Below, piece by piece: positions 42,384 through 42,423 of a DNA stretch of 42,423 nucleotides (the stretch's first letter is position 1; the number at the start of each line of letters is the position of its first letter). The notes below the pieces were generated by a model. It saw nothing but the letters and a program-made list of their open reading frames with translations, was not told the origin of the DNA and ran no database searches. The position numbers were made by a program, and so were the translations under genes. Source of the DNA: an uncultured Clostridia bacterium (GTDB taxonomy: Bacteria; Bacillota; Clostridia; Oscillospirales; Acutalibacteraceae); the NCBI GenBank assembly GCA_947627135.1, contig CANQUV010000018.1, forward strand, positions 1 through 42,423, in the 5' to 3' direction.

Positions 42384-42423
42384 TACAGAAATAAAAATAA
42401 TAAGAAAATAAAAAAAGAGTAGA

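Noticed and set aside
1..42423. CRISPR arrays, tRNA, rRNA or prophage genes
   Set aside because: No regularly spaced repeats, no cloverleaf or rRNA sequence recognised, and no phage structural or integrase genes seen.

Overview
The window is AT-rich bacterial chromosome with short intergenic gaps, strong Shine-Dalgarno sites and frequent TTG starts. It looks like a low-GC Clostridia member. The lone short rpsU, an L20-type leader before infC, and a secreted BspA-type leucine-rich-repeat protein with a C-terminal dockerin point towards gut Oscillospiraceae/Ruminococcaceae. This placement is inference from gene content; no 16S or other phylogenetic marker RNA is present. I saw no tRNA, rRNA, CRISPR array or complete mobile element.

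Layout. (1) 1-19.2 kb, all minus strand: a long co-directional housekeeping run. It starts at the infC promoter and L20 leader (about 19.2 kb) and reads infC-rpmI-rplT-(terminator)-SpoU methyltransferase-dprA-topA-trmFO-plsX-rnc-radical SAM-smc-ftsY-rdgB-yhbY-nadD-yqeK-rsfS-leuS. A separately promoted rpsU runs off the left edge. Many of these genes overlap by 1-5 bases. (2) 19.2-23.4 kb, minus: four genes (IspD/TarI-like cytidylyltransferase, GatD-like polyol dehydrogenase, ribulose-phosphate 3-epimerase, CDP-glycerol/ribitol phosphotransferase) that read as a CDP-polyol and teichoic-acid-like polymer pathway. (3) 23.6-25.2 kb, plus: a CPBP membrane protease and tadA, ended by a strong hairpin. 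(4) 25.3-30.8 kb, minus: murD, two tandem M42 aminopeptidases, a GNAT acetyltransferase and a PLP lyase of the aluminium-resistance family, from one good promoter. (5) 30.9-32.6 kb: a plus-strand MocR-type regulator convergent with a small minus-strand Xre regulator whose upstream DNA holds a 24-base palindrome. (6) 32.8-36.1 kb, minus: fhs-tsaE-tsaB-rpiB. (7) 36.2-37.5 kb, plus: a SEDS (RodA/FtsW) polymerase. (8) 37.4-41.1 kb, minus: PqqD-like protein, Ser-His signal-peptidase-like protease, ABC exporter and nucleotidyltransferase-family protein. This resembles the accessory half of a RiPP (especially lasso-peptide) pathway without a visible precursor or cyclase. (9) 41.1-42.4 kb: the LRR-dockerin protein, then tandem terminator-like hairpins at the right edge, the outermost possibly the end of an insertion sequence.

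The most interesting points are these. (a) The PqqD/S26-like/ABC/nucleotidyltransferase cassette. (b) A radical SAM gene whose Fe-S motif is recovered only if translation starts about 74 codons upstream of the first ATG, at an ATT that overlaps the rnc stop. (c) The fact that infC, this radical SAM gene and the SEDS gene all appear to start at ATT (AUU), which would place them under IF3 discrimination. (d) The CDP-polyol operon. Starts were chosen by Shine-Dalgarno spacing wherever the longest reading frame began inside the ribosome binding site.
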